DNA of 64,000 bases from Struthio camelus (Eukaryota > Chordata > Aves > Struthioniformes > Struthionidae). Where the stretch lies: assembly GCF_040807025.1 (NCBI RefSeq), contig NC_090943.1, forward strand, positions 140,454,764 through 140,518,763, written 5' to 3'. Below are positions 26,027-38,789 of this stretch, in pieces (position 1 is the stretch's first letter; every line of letters begins with the position of its first letter). A program made the position numbers and the translations under genes. Under the pieces are notes generated by a model that was not told the DNA's origin, did no database searches, and saw nothing but the letters and a program-made list of their open reading frames with translations.

Positions 26027-29000
26027 TTCAACTTGTTGACCCATCCTTCAGTCAGAGGGGAATCTGAGATAAACACAGACATGAAAGACATGAGAGGAGA
26101 GGCCTTAACATATACATAGTCCTGCATCGAGATTGCTTGATCAGTCATTAAAAACTAAAGCAACATGCCTCTGGTAGAAAAGCAGTCTAACTTTAGTTCA
26201 TGAGCTCAGATTCATAGATTCTAAATCCAGTGGGACTGTGGAGACATCCTGCATAACACAGGCCAGGATACTTCACCCAGTAAACGAGGACATTTATTTT
26301 AACATACCACATGACCACAAAAATAGAATAAATGTTTTATACATTTTCAGCTGGCTTAGTAGCAACCGTTACCAAAACAGTATCACCGTTAACTGTGGTG
26401 CCTGTGAGATAAACCGCGTGGAAAATTGCACAAGATGAAGGTTTATTTCAGTCTGATGTTCAGCTTGAATATTAAATAATATTCTAATGCTTGCATTGGC
26501 ATTATTATGATTATAATAATTACTATTTTAATGTTATTACTGTTACATTTTAACAATAAAAGCAATATAAAAATGCACAAAGTATGACCATACCTAAATT
26601 TACTGTGCATAGACAAAAATAAGCTCAAAAGTGCATCTTTTTATCAAAATGGAGGCACTATGCTATGAAAAAGAAACTATAAGATTTCACCGTGTTTAGA
26701 AATAATTTTCCCTGCAGAAATGCAAGCGCCATTACACAGTATCCTTGATTATAAACTTATTCTAGTACAAGCCCCACTAATTAGGCAAAGGCATCATTAG
26801 CAGTGCTTTGGTGGTTTGATATGAAACTGAAGGCAAATAATTAGGAAATGAAATAGATTGCTTTATGAAATACATGCAGCATTATCCATTTTAAATGAAA
26901 GAAAAAAAAGATGCTAATACAGTTTTAAGATTACACAGCCAAAAAAGTTAGTATATGCACATAACAGTTTCTGTGCAAGTGATAACATCACTATGCTGCA
27001 CATGATGCTATAGTAATGCTAATTTTGGGCGGAGGTTGTAGTTCAACAAACACACAGTGTTTTGTTTAGTCAGCATGATAAAATATGAATGTGTATAAAA
27101 TTCTTAAATCAGTCTTGGAAATACTAATTTTTACATTTGGTGAGATATAATATTGTTATTTTACCCTTATATTAATATAGGCTTTGCTGAAAAATTCCAA
27201 CTTTCATTGAAAAAAAGGCTTGTTACTATTAATGTTAACTTTCAAATTTCTGCTTTTCTGCCTTACATATTACAAATCACTGATGTTAAGTATTCCCATT
27301 CCTGTTCAGCTAGAGGCTTGACTGGCAAAAAAAGTAGAATAGTTATAACGTGTAGAAAATCAATTGGATAATAAATAGTCATTCTGAAATTTTCAGAAAC
27401 TTGCAGAATGAAGAAGAAAGATAGAATCAGAGGGTTTGTATTGCACCTTCTTCACACCTACCCCTTACCTTCTCAAACCTTTAATATTTCACATACAGCT
27501 CACAAACTAGCCCCACACAGCCCCACAAGTTCAGAGCTCTTGTGTCCTCATTTCAGGCTGCATCAGAAAGCAGGGCTAATCAGACGATGTCAAAAGAAGC
27601 CGTAGCAAGTCTCAATAGAACATGCTCAATATAGAGACTTAGCATACGCATTTACTGCTCGTATTGCGCCTACACTTTCCAATGACCGAAAAACTGTGCT
27701 GTTCAATGAACTGAACATACAAAGGCTTCTCTCTCCTCTCCTATATGCCTTCATACATGTTACTATAGGAGGCTTAATGTGAAACATCAAGGATGAGAGG
27801 GGTTTTTTTAGCTGAAGCATAATAGCTTAATATAATAGTAATGCACATAGTATGTTGACTTGCGAATAAAATCGTCTAAGATCTGCAAATACATGTTTTC
27901 AATAACACTATTTTAAGAACTTTGTTTAAATTAATGGGTTCAGGCAATACATGCATTCTCTATTATCCATTCATGAATCTGTTTTCTCTCTCACAGACTT
28001 AAAATAAATATTGAATTGACTTGTCAACTGATTATAGAACACTGCTAAGCACGCCACATCACAATAATTTCAACTGGACTATCCTGGGTGACCTATGTAG
28101 TACTAGAGGCACTTGAATTTCTTGGAAATGAGGAGCTACATGAGGTGAACTCCTCATCCTGTATTTGTAGTGCAGTATTTCAGCAGCCAAAAGCAAGCAG
28201 TGCTCTTTCTAGGTCACTGTTCTGCATGAGGGAAATGAAAATGAAGTTTGTTAACTGAAGTTTACTTTTGCCTGAATGCTCTTTTCAGTCCTGAAAAGAC
28301 ACCATAAAATATCCTTTATTTCTTCATTTTGAAACTACATCCATTTCATCAACTAAATGGACACCAAAGTGGCTGAAATCCTACTAAAAATATGTCATTA
28401 CATGTATTCTGCTATAAACTCCACAACCATTCTTCATATTTTAAATGATATAAATCAGAAGTAATTTCAGTAATGAATTTGCATTAGTTTAAATTAGGTG
28501 CATATCAGAATTATAAAGACGTATTTAACTAGGTTTTAGGGAGAAACTGTCAGGAGCTAAGAAATACCAGCCTGGCTGTCTGGGCATCCATTTTCCTAAA
28601 AACTTTCAGCTCATGAGAGATTTCAGTCTCTATAGCTGAAGTGTTTGTCAGGTTTAAAAAAAGGAAAAAAAAAAAAGGAATCTTTTTTTCTGAAAAATGA
28701 TGACCAAACTTCGCTAGATCCATAGCAAGAAATGTATAATTTTAGGTCTGGACTCCACCTGAACCTGCAGATTCTCTTCCTGACAGGCAGTAGCAGCCAG
28801 TGCAGTTTTGGCCACTTTCCTCCCCTCCTCTCTTCTCTCCCTGCCCTTTTCGTGGTTCTGATCTAAGTAGAGACATGACTACTAGTGTAGTTTATTAAAA
28901 GGAAGGGAGAGTCAGGCCACACATATGCGGTGAACTACAGAGGTTAGTTTCGTTAGAAATTAATGAAACGTTCCTTCTCTGTGATACTGGCTGATGTTGA

Positions 29001-32000
29001 ATTCAAGTCATTGCTCACGCTGTATCTCTTTGTAATACTCATTATATAGTCAATCATAAAGCTTTGACTTGCATTTTTTTCTGTTTTTTCCACTGAAATA
29101 CTATACATTTTAAACTTTTCTGCCTTCCCTCAAATTCACAACATTACAATTTGGATACACACTTGGGGTACCTCTCAAGAGCTTTTGTTTTGCCTGTAGC
29201 ACGTCACCATGTTCCCCTTAAGGACTTGAATCCACTTTCGTGCAATACGGCCATAAGACTAGGGGGAAAACATGGAAAGTGCTTTTTGAGCAGAGTAGCC
29301 CATAAAAGAGGTCCAAAATAAATTTCCCGTTAGCCATCACAGGGGTATACCCCATCAGTATGTTTCAGGGATACTGTTTTTCTGCCAAAAAGTCAAAATT
29401 TTCATTGGGCGAAAGGACTGCTATGCAATTCTGTCCATTGTTTTACAGTGAGGGTGTGCAATCTTTTAATCCGATTACCTTGCTTGAGAGGTGACTCAGT
29501 ATAAATGATATCAGGCAGTATCTCATTGTTCAGAGGTTCTAGTATGGCCTAGATTATATCACAGGAAATGACCAGATCTGTTTTTAACCTGAGGCAGAAA
29601 GGCGTGTGCCCTGGAGATGTGCTGGCCTCTTCTAGGGATCTGGGGAGTGCAGTCTGCCCTGGGTGCCCTTTCTGCGGTGATGGAATTCTTTTGCGAAGGA
29701 AGATGGGATGTGAAGAGACAAAACACAAACCAAAAAAGAGGAACTTAAAAAAATGATTTAATCCAGCATGAGGGTAATACCATGTGACCATCTGTGGGCA
29801 GCCACAGAAAGGTGAATTTTTTTTTTTTAATTAGTGCAGAGAGCAACTGGGGAAGGGGAGAGAGAACAAGTGAGCATTTACAAAAGCTTTTTGTCTCACA
29901 ACTGAGTCTGCCTATGAAGAGTGCTTGGAAGCCCAAGTAAAGCAGCTGACCGTATGAAAAATAGGGGGGAAAAAAGAATTCGCTTAATCTTTGTGACTTT
30001 GAGCCATACTGATACATAGATATGTACATATATATTGGGAATTAGGATCTTAGGTCAGAGGGAATGACTTACCATAGCCGTTCATTTTGTGACCTTTTTA
30101 ATGTTTGTCTTCAAATATACCATCAAAGAATTTACATTAATTTTTTATGAAAGGCACTATTGATCTCAGTTTATTTCAGGGTTAGGTGACATTGAAGAAG
30201 AATTGCCTTCAGTTTAAATAAACTTGAAATGATTTTTCTGTTTGGAGGATGAAATAAATGCTGTGAATGTGAGCAAGATAAGTACACAGAGGATATGACT
30301 GATACTGTATAGAAGTAGTCGTGTTCTCAGCTGATGAAAGCTTTGGCCAGTAGATTGTAGTCCTTTCTCGTGGTAACTCTTCTTTTAAAATATATAATAA
30401 ATGCTGTGGCTTCTTTAATGTCCACAGAGAAAGGACATCCATTTTAAGAATTCATCAGAAATGCCTCATACGATATTATAATGCTTAGTAGTTGATATCT
30501 TTCAAAATTAATGTCCGATGTTATGTTGTAAAAATACAGAATAAAAAACAGTCCGTACATGAGAGAGTTACAGTCAACACACATTCATCTCAGAAGGTCT
30601 GAGGTGACCCTCTTTGTCACTGGAGCTCTGTTTTAATCGAGTCTAGGTGTTTAAAAAATAATGTTTACACCACAAAGCTGTCCCTTCCAGATAACACTCC
30701 TGTTACATTCACAGTAGAGCAATAGATAAACAAAGAACAAATAACTGCCCCACCAAATACATTAACCAACAATGACAGAAGATTAATGTAGGACAATAAT
30801 TGTGACAACCAGGAAAAATGAGTAGTGAAAATTACAACCTGTTTCCTTAATGCATTTCAGTTTGTTTTTCTTTTGCAATGAAACTAGAAAGAAATACAAA
30901 GCAACTAATGCTTCACATAGAAAAATATATTTCTGGAAAGCACATAATGAGAACAGTTTTTTTTTTTTTAATAGAGCATATATTTTGTGGACAGGCATTT
31001 TACTGTGACAGAATACAAAGGGATTACCATATATAACTTATGTTTACCTTGCTTGTTACATTCAACACTTCACTCAATCTGTGACTATCATGGAGAAGTT
31101 GTCTAGCTACTAACATGTGCTGTTGGCATGATTCAGAAGCAATGTCACTTGAACTTAAATGTAATGTGGATCTGAACAGGAGTCATGATAGCATTAAATT
31201 AGCCTAGTTATAATAGGAAAATACCTATCCAAAGGAACTTGCTTCATTGTGTATTGTACTCCTAGCATTATCCTTTCACTTCTCCACTACTATGAGACAG
31301 CAAAACTTGCAATTTAGAGGTTTTAAGAAAAGATAGACTACATCTAAAATAGATTAATTATATGCACCTAATGTAGGTTGCAAAATTTTCTTATAGAGGA
31401 TTACCTGTGAGATGGAGATAATACTCTTTCTATATATAATATAACAGAACTACACACAAGTTGCACAATACGTGTCATTAAAGATGAGATTGAAAATTAT
31501 TTTAAAGTGAAATTAGAAAAAAACTTTTGAATATGTGTGCTATTTCATGCGAGTAGTTGCAATGGGTAGGGCTCTTTAAGATTCTTAATATTTAGGAATC
31601 TATTTATCAGGTTCTGTTTTCAGGTGAATTGAGTTCAAGCAAGTGGTTAGGGTACAGGGTTTCAAACTGGCCTACACTTTTATATCATCATAATACTGTA
31701 TCATAAACTTTTTCCCCCTAATTTAGGTCACCTTTAGCAATAGTTTGTATACCCTCAGCCATCTGAAATAAGTAAACTGCAGAGGGGGAAGCATACTCAA
31801 AAAGCCTAGCTTTTAGCTTTCACCCACAGAAGCAAAAAGCTTATTTCTGACTGCATCCATCTATTGATCCACTCCTATTGTGCTGAAATACCCTGGAGCA
31901 GATATAGCTGGGGATTAAACAAAATGATACAACCTCTTCTAAAGCCACTTTCAAGAGCCTAGAAGAGGAGGTGGATCTGCACTTTAAAACTTGTTTGGTT

Positions 32001-34966
32001 GTTGAGTCATGCATTCTTGACCAACGCCTGAACTGCTGTTCAAGGAGAATAATGGGGAATATCTTTAAAGGTGAGGCTAACCAACAGTAGAAAATATTTA
32101 CCAAGGTGTCTTACAGCTCTCTGTCACTGCGTATTTTAAGGTCAGAATTAGATGGGTTTTCACTTTGCAAAAAGAGGGGGAAAAAAAGCTAAACAATCTC
32201 TTTTAAACAAGATATACTGATGGAGTTCTCCTGGACTTCCTGGCCTCAGCCTTCATGATCCCAGTAGTGGGTCTGAAGTCCAACCAGCTCAGTCAGGCCT
32301 CTTCTGTTATGGTAGAGGCTGTACCTCAGTGCGCGCTACAAACTGACAAAGCAGTTTTATCCTGCACGCAATACTGCCTCCTCAGCTAAACAAGTAAGGT
32401 GAGGTCATGGGTTGTGTTTTATGAGTATAGCTGAAAATAAATTCTATTAAAGCCAAAGAAGACAAAGTTTTAAGGAGATGTAGTGTCTGTCACAGCTAAG
32501 AAAAGCAACAACTTTTTGAGTGTACAAACCCATATTCTGTCTGTTATGAGTTGATCATATCAAAAATATATCTCTCTCTACAAATCTTGTCCTGTCATTG
32601 TGACTACAGGCACATTTATAATTCTACTTTTGAGAAAAAGCTAACAGAGTGTCTCTGAACATACCATTGAGCATAGGAGCTGAATTTTGTCTTTTACCGT
32701 AAGGCTGGGAAACAGTGATTTCCTTTTTCCACAGTATCTGAGACAGATGGGGGCAGGAGTGAGAGGGGAAAAAAACCTTTTTTTTTTTTCTCAACTTCTT
32801 CCCAATACACTGATCGGATTCTGCTTCCTGTTAGTGACAGCCTTTTTCTGGTACAGAGACCTGCAGTGATTATGTGCGATATATTTTACATCTACTACTG
32901 CTAGAACAGCTTAAAATGGCAAATGATGGAGCGCATAACTAGAGAAATCTGACAAAATCCTTCCATCATGGAAGAGTCAGCCAGGACACCGAACATAATC
33001 AAAATTTTCCGTCACCAGCTGCAAACACAATAATCTGAGAAATGTTTTGCAAACAGTGTTAATCCTAGAACAAATAGCTGAAACTAGCCTACTTGGGTTT
33101 TCATTTGTAGAAGACTAGAAAAGTGACTGTAGCAGACATCCTTTTTTCATGAAGAAATAATTCATGATTAGTTAACATCACGAAAAAAAGACAGAGGGTT
33201 TTGCATATACTTTAAAATATCCCGCTGTTGTAATATCAGGAACAGAAACGACTCTTCCAAGGAAATTACAAATGAAAGCTAAAGTAAATTATTCATAGAA
33301 GTCTTAACCACTGCATGGAAAAAAATTACTTATTCCTGACAACTCAGTTGGAGTTTGATTTGCTTTTCGATTTGCTCTTCATTCCTTTATTGAAAATATG
33401 TTTCTTAAATGGGTTCATTTATCATTATACCTTATACAGAAAAGGTTAGTAAACCAAAAAAAAAAAATTTTTACTTCTTAGCAATAGCTGCAGTCCTTCC
33501 AGGTAATCCTTACTTTCTCGTAGACAATATGTAGTGTGACATAGTATTAAATATGATACTATCAGAAATTCTGCTTAGCTCACATATAGGCAAGAAGATT
33601 CTTGGGGAAGAAAATGCAACTTTTTTGTATTTTTTCAAATTTTAGCTACTTTGACATCAGAAAGCAGAATTTGTAGGGTTGTTGTTCTAGTATACACTCT
33701 TTTACATTTTGTCCTACCAGAGTTCAAATTTTCAGACTATTTTAATACAAAATTTCTTAGTCATATTAGAAGAGTTATATTGTGGCAGTAAAGAACCAAG
33801 TGCTATATTTAAGATGGCAATATAATTTACAAGAAAAAGCATCCTTTCAGTAAAAAGTCTGGGAAGATTTCTTTCTCTAGGAGGTAGTTTTGAATGTGGA
33901 TATGAACTGAGGACCTTGTACCAATTTATTACTCAAAACACCAGGAACTTTACTTTAAAAGATAGAATTACTATAAACATAAGGGTGCTCCTTCACAGAA
34001 AAATTACTTCAGGGTAATGGATTCCTCTAAGTGTGCTCAATAGGATGATTTCTTCCTTCTCCTACTGAAATGAATGGTATAACAAGATCTGTCCTTTAAC
34101 TCCTAAAATGGGATATTGCCAGGACCAGTAGACTCTGCCTTGAGTTTGCTTGTGGGAAAGAAATAGAATCCCATTATTGAATATCATTGCCATAAATTAT
34201 TTGACTGATTTGATATATCATTTGATAAAAAATCTTTTCCAAGCAATCCCTGCCCAACTCTGTCACAAGAGTAGGATCTGCCTTATTAACTACATGCTGA
34301 CACAAGTCATGTTTCTAATACTTTTTTGATGAGCAACTTAACTCCACCAAAACAAATCTCTCCCTATAGCTATCCTAACAGGATTTTCCATTACAATTAA
34401 TCTTTGAACAAGCAGTTATACTTCCCTTACCCAAATAGATATTAATTTTTTTTCCTGTTTTTCTTATTGTAAGCTGCATTTAAGCTATATGAGGTCTGCT
34501 TCCCTTTTATATTCCTCTGCTGCTTTCTCTTTAAGATATTAAATTGTTTCCCCCAAAATTACTTTAAATTGACATTTAGTTCAACACTTTGACACTGACT
34601 TATTATCTTACTGTAACAAGGCACCAACCCTTTTATAGCAAGCACTGTAACATACCATTTACCCATATCCTCTTGGAAGTTTGTCATAGTGACATTAGAT
34701 CATATTTAAGACAGTTGATCAATTGTGGGGAAACTACGTCTTGAACAACTAACAAGAGGAACCATGAGCAAAACTGGCCCCTATCCCAGGCTGAACTGAT
34801 CACAACATAAAGTTCATATGGATGATTTGGAGAAAGCATTCTAGAAGTGAGTTTTCCCTCACCATAATGTCATTATACCAGGTTCCCCATAAGCCACATG
34901 TTTATAGAGCCTGAGTATATGAATTCAAATGACATTTAGACCCCTCCTTTTTCCTCTTCCACCCCT

Positions 34967-35042
34967 TTCCCTCTCACCCCCCCCCCCAAGCAAACAGAGG
35001 AAAAAAGAAAAAGGGGTTTTGTATTTTCCCTCCCCCCCATGG
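34967..35042. repeat. C-rich low-complexity patch
   Basis: Runs of about 11 C and 7 C separated by an A/G-rich spacer. The plus strand is pyrimidine-rich over much of 34940-35040. No gene signal. Confidence 0.7.
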
Positions 35043-35973
35043 GCCTTTACAGCTTATCAGCATTTAAAACCTGTTTTGCAGCCAGCTTCCTGACCAGATT
35101 AAGGCAGAATCAGCATAGGCTTAGAGAGCAATATGGCAGCTTGTCACTACACTTTTCACCCCGTTTCTGAATCATATTCCTCTGAAAAAGGGCTACAGCA
35201 TTTTTACCTATGGCTTCAAGTACCTTTAGGAAGAGCCACGGTTACTTCTGAAATTAGTAGTTAGATTCTTCCTCCCCCTGCCTTAATACTTCATTTGCAA
35301 TTATGTTAAAGAAAGCTGTTGTTCCCCCTCTTGCCCTTGTTTAAGTCCTATCTCTCCTTTTCATCGAAGCCAAGTTTTAAAGTGACTAAAGGAAGACTGC
35401 ACCTCCCTTAAGTATTCTGCAGAAATTCTGAATTTTTCTGCTCCGGAGATCACAAGCAACACCAAGTACTACTCTGTATTAAAGACCAAAAAGATCAGAT
35501 TAAATACCAATTAAGTCTTTATTAATATAAAAAGAACTTAGTATAAAAATAGTTCATTCTATATACTTAGAAAGGACAAAGATCAAACTGTACAATAACA
35601 ATAAGGTAAAGAGATATGGCAATTTAGATTCCTGAAACAGTGCATCTTTCTAGAATTGTGTTCTCTTCTGTTTGTGCCATACATTCATCTCTAACAAGAC
35701 TAAACTTTGAGGCATTCACTTGCTGTGCTTTCTAGAGTTCTCTGCATAACTGACAATTAATCTGTAACAGAGAGTTACATATACATGTAAGGTTTGTTAT
35801 TGTTACTTATTCCAGTGATAAACAAAGGATCAAATATATTTAGTGACAGCACCTCATCAAGTTGCTTAGAGAAGAACACAGGAAAAGAGTCATCCAGTTA
35901 AGTATTTGTTATTTTCTTTTACTCTAATGCATTTCAATCATACCATAAACAAAGCTATGATGCAGCTGCGATG

Positions 35974-35999
35974 TACTGCTGTGCAGTACTGCTGTGCAG
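35974..35999. repeat. 13-bp perfect tandem duplication
   Basis: TACTGCTGTGCAG occurs twice in direct succession. Confidence 0.9.
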
Positions 36000-36722
36000 T
36001 GTTAAAGACCAAATGAATCTGTGTTAAGGTATTTTTCAAGAGATAATCATGACAGAGGTGAATTTGGTTAATAACATTAATGTGATTACTGAGCTGAACA
36101 TTTGCCAGCTTTACCACCTGATAAAACTAAGCTGACAGACAGTAGTGAGTACTGATAGGATTAGTCATTTGAGAACAAGTAGCTCTAAGCTTCAGCAAAG
36201 CAGGTAAGAGTAGTCTAAGTAGTAAAACAGAGGTAATGGATGTCAACTGTGATTAAAGTTACTCTTCTGCTTGGAGGACAGTGTCCATTAGGATTGATTT
36301 CTTGGCGATTTCTTCAATTCTGTCCTCAAATACTAACACACAGATGTGAATGAAAATTGTAACTTTGTATTTAAGGTTAAGATCCATACCTAGCTGGAAC
36401 AAAGACCAAACTGATTACTGTTTCTTTGTATAATGGGGCTTTTTAAAAGCCAAGCTATGCACAGGCCTTTTTGTGAACTTCATTGCCTGTAACTGGAACA
36501 CAGCTACCTGGTGAAAGCATGTACCACAGAGTCCAGACTAGGGCCACTGTATTTGAATCTTGTTTACATCAGTGTAAACATCTGTAGAGCTGTATCTTAA
36601 AGCTAAAAATTATGGAACAGTATCATCTATTGCAAGGTCATTCCATACACATATTTCTCCTAAATCTACAGTATCTTTTTACTGATATTTTTTCTAATAA
36701 TCCAAGTAGGTCATTAGGATAT

Positions 36723-36728
36723 TTTATT
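36723..36728 (-). terminator. PPDPFL: Candidate poly(A) signal of PPDPFL
   Basis: The minus strand reads AATAAA here, 240 bases after the predicted stop codon, giving a short 3' UTR of roughly 260 bases with cleavage near 36700. More distal minus-strand AATAAA strings exist, so longer transcripts are possible. Confidence 0.45.
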
Positions 36729-36967
36729 CAGGTAACTTCTGTTAGAGGCATTTCAAATTATAGCAATTCCATAGTGAACAAGGTAAGCCATGGGCATGTC
36801 CATTAAGCATTATAATGTAAGGTACTGACAACTCCTTTGAAAATATACTTTTCTCCCTCTTAAAGGGGAGATGTGTTCCTCAAACACCTGAGCCCAGACA
36901 TCCAGAAGATCCCAAGCCTCTTGAAAAAGTAGTCTGTATGTAGTGACCAAAGTCAGTTTGCAGTCAT

Positions 36968-36980
36968 TCAGCTGTTGGTA
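36968..36980 (-). other. PPDPFL: PPDPFL terminal exon, coding part
   Basis: The acceptor is a pyrimidine-rich TATATCTCTTTCAG ending at 36981. The preceding exon ends two bases into a codon; the first base here completes AGT (Ser), followed by Thr, Asn, Ser and TGA. This gives a C-terminus ...TLSASSTNS, close in form and position to the LSATGS-type end I recall for human PPDPFL. The 71-codon frame that overlaps this exon in another phase (YQQLNDCKL...) is not in phase with the upstream exons and is treated as 3' UTR. Confidence 0.7.
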
Positions 36981-38508
36981 CTGAAAGAGATATACATAAA
37001 TAAATATCATAAGTAGAATTATCATATTTTCTCAAGTGTACTTATCTACCTAAATATTAATGTTAACTTTAGCATGAAATAAAATGGACCTGCAGAGGAT
37101 TAAATATTTGTTACTACAAATAATGGTCTTAAGCTCCTACTTAAATGAACTCCTAAGACTTCATTTACTAAGAAGCAAGCAATGGAAACTTCTGCAGCTA
37201 GACTCTTGCAGTACCTTTTGATTTAAATCATTAAATAGTACTACAACCCCAAATTGGGTTAGTAAGTTAAACTTGTTAAATACTTTTTAGAGGAAAGAGA
37301 ATGGCATGAGTAAGTCATTCCCATCATTGTAAGTGAGTCCTGACTTACCTGCTTGCCGACAGTGTTTTTCTGGCAACAGTTGGTTGAGATGGTTCACAGT
37401 GGAAAAAGCTTTTTATCCACCAACATTTATCAAGTAATTCGGGTAACCCTGCCAAAGGAAAAAACTCACTGTCAGATACTGACTGAATAACAAAATGGCT
37501 TTTTTTAGAAAAAAGTCATCTGAATCTTGCAATACCATGAAGTGCTTTGTCCTGGTGTGTAACATTCACTGGATCAGAACAGCAGGAGGAACTGGAAGAA
37601 ACACCGCATTCTGAGTTCTGCCGTGCTGTTCATGAAGAAACAAACAATGAAAAAAATGCTTCGGAAAAATACACTAATTCCATGCCAAGGATTTTCACAC
37701 CTGCTGCTACCTCAGAGGAAACAGCATACCTGACAATAGTTTTGCTTGACTACAAATTATTTCAGTATTTAAACACTATTTTACTGCAGTTGCTTATATA
37801 AAAACTTGTATAAGTTGATCTCTCAGTGTACTTATTCTTCACTCAGGAATCTGCTGAGATGGAATCTGCTTGTCTTCACTGACACCAGTGAAACTCATTA
37901 GCAGGTACATGTTGCTATCAAAAGAGAAGTCTAGATTATAGAAATGAGGTTGTTTTATGGCTGAATACTTTCCATAATGGTACAACTAAAAGTATTGCAT
38001 TTTCACTATGGAGTAACAGGCTTTGCCAAAGGTTCTTAAAACAGCAGATTTATTCTCAAACCACTGACCATTTCATAAACTAAGAAAAAAAGCTGAGCTG
38101 ATTACATGCTCTGTCTACATCTGCAAAACAAGCATGAAGTACCACTAAAAGCCAAGACTTTGCAGATTCAATGCTTTATAATAAAAAAGGTATGACACAT
38201 TCCTACTGGTCTGTTCAAAAGAGGAAAAGTTAGATGAAGAACCAGAAGCCTTCGACACTGAAGCTCTTTGATATAGTGAAAAAAGAGCCTTTAAGATTAG
38301 ACTAAGGAGAAAAAAAAAAAAAACAAGCTAAAAACCCCCTCCTGCCTCCAACTCGTTCAGAAGTCACTCGAGCACTTTCTTAACCTTGCCATAAGTGAAT
38401 AGCTTAGACATGCTGCGCACAGCGACTCAGCCTCCCTCCCGCCGAGTACTTACTTCTGTAGTACTGGTTCTTGGCCAAGAGGCAGCCGGCGGAGGGCACC
38501 GATGCCAT
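36968..38508 (-). CDS. PPDPFL: PPDPF-like protein (pancreatic progenitor cell differentiation and proliferation factor-like), spliced
   Basis: This is the spliced coding region, ATG at 38508 and TGA at 36968-36970. Coding pieces are 38508-38454 (18 codons + 1 base), an optional 38263-38207 (57 nt), 37448-37349 (100 nt) and 36980-36968 (13 nt). With the 57-nt exon the product is 74 residues, and without it 55; both stay in frame. The N-terminus MASVPSAGCLLAKNQYYR and the core LPELLDKCWWIKSFFHCEP match what I recall of vertebrate PPDPFL (human C8orf22, about 80 residues) and its paralogue PPDPF (YYR near residue 18, WW..FFF core). It has no signal peptide or membrane segment. Zebrafish exdpf/PPDPF is linked to exocrine pancreas progenitors; the role of PPDPFL is poorly known, so none is claimed. 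Support comes from the strong ATG context, GT/AG sites, phase agreement and family motifs. No other gene is seen nearby. Confidence 0.85.
37349..37448 (-). other. PPDPFL: PPDPFL core coding exon (WW..SFFH motif)
   Basis: A 100-nt exon between TTTTTTCCTTTGGCAG and the near-consensus donor CAG/GTAAGTC. Only the phase that takes two bases to complete a codon is open through the exon; the other two hit stops. That phase is the one demanded by the upstream exon. It encodes LPELLDKCWWIKSFFHCEP then SQPTVARKTLSAS, containing the family's paired tryptophans and SFFH block. Confidence 0.88.
38207..38263 (-). other. PPDPFL: Probable PPDPFL serine-rich middle exon (possibly cassette)
   Basis: A 57-nt segment after CTCTTTTTTCACTATATCAAAGAG is open in the required phase. 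It encodes TSVSKASGSSSNFSSFEQT plus a split codon. PPDPF and PPDPFL of other vertebrates have a serine-rich stretch exactly between YYR and LP(E/K), so position and composition fit. Its length is a multiple of three, so inclusion or skipping preserves the frame. The acceptor has purines just before the AG, and the donor (CCA/GTAGGA) is weak. The exact ends are therefore uncertain. Confidence 0.5.
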
Positions 38509-38553
38509 TGCGGCGGGCTCGGCCGGGGCAAAGCGCAGCTGGCCGAGAAGAGC
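38454..38553 (-). other. PPDPFL: PPDPFL exon 2, contains start codon
   Basis: The acceptor GTGCGCTCTCCCGCAG ends at 38554; the donor CAGAA/GTAAGTAC begins at 38453. The exon has 45 nt of 5' UTR without an upstream ATG, then GCCGCAATGG (G at -3, G at +4, a good initiation context), then 18 codons for MASVPSAGCLLAKNQYYR and one extra base. Confidence 0.88.
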
Positions 38554-38675
38554 CTGCGGGAGAGCGCACTCCGTCAAGGCTGCTCCAGCCGCCCAAAGCC
38601 GCTGCCCCGGGCCGCGGCAGAGCGAGAGCAGCCCGCAACCCCCAGCGCACCCGGCGCCGGCTCCAGCCCGCTCAC

Positions 38676-38757
38676 CTGCCTCGAGCTTGCAGGAGGCGAA
38701 ACCCGACCGTGGGGAAGCGACAGGACCCGCGCTGCCACCGGTGCCCCCCACTGCCAG
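38676..38757 (-). other. PPDPFL: PPDPFL non-coding exon 1 (predicted)
   Basis: The donor GAGGCAG/GTGAGC begins at 38675. The start is inferred about 30 bases downstream of the TATA box, so the 5' edge is approximate. It contains no ATG. It is followed by a 122-bp intron (38554-38675). Confidence 0.65.
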
Positions 38758-38781
38758 TGCCACCAGGTCCGCGGGCTGCCC

Positions 38782-38789
38782 CTATATAG
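38782..38789 (-). promoter_or_regulatory. PPDPFL: TATA box of PPDPFL
   Basis: CTATATAG inside the palindrome CCTATATAGG, embedded in GC-rich sequence about 30 bases upstream of the inferred start of exon 1. Being palindromic it could be read in either direction, but only the minus side has a downstream exon structure that I can support. Confidence 0.7.

Larger units (their letters stand above)
20569..36700. other. Long unique AT-rich region, no gene seen
   Basis: No supported coding sequence on either strand. Features noted inside are microsatellites at 23888-23920, 24674-24703 and 25277-25319, a 12-bp tandem repeat at 25994-26026, palindromes near 24201, C-runs near 34980 and 35030, and a 13-bp tandem repeat at 35974-35999. 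The lower end may include distal 3' UTR of the minus-strand PPDPFL gene if a poly(A) signal further down than 36723 is used; for example, another minus-strand AATAAA lies near 35517. Confidence 0.5.
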
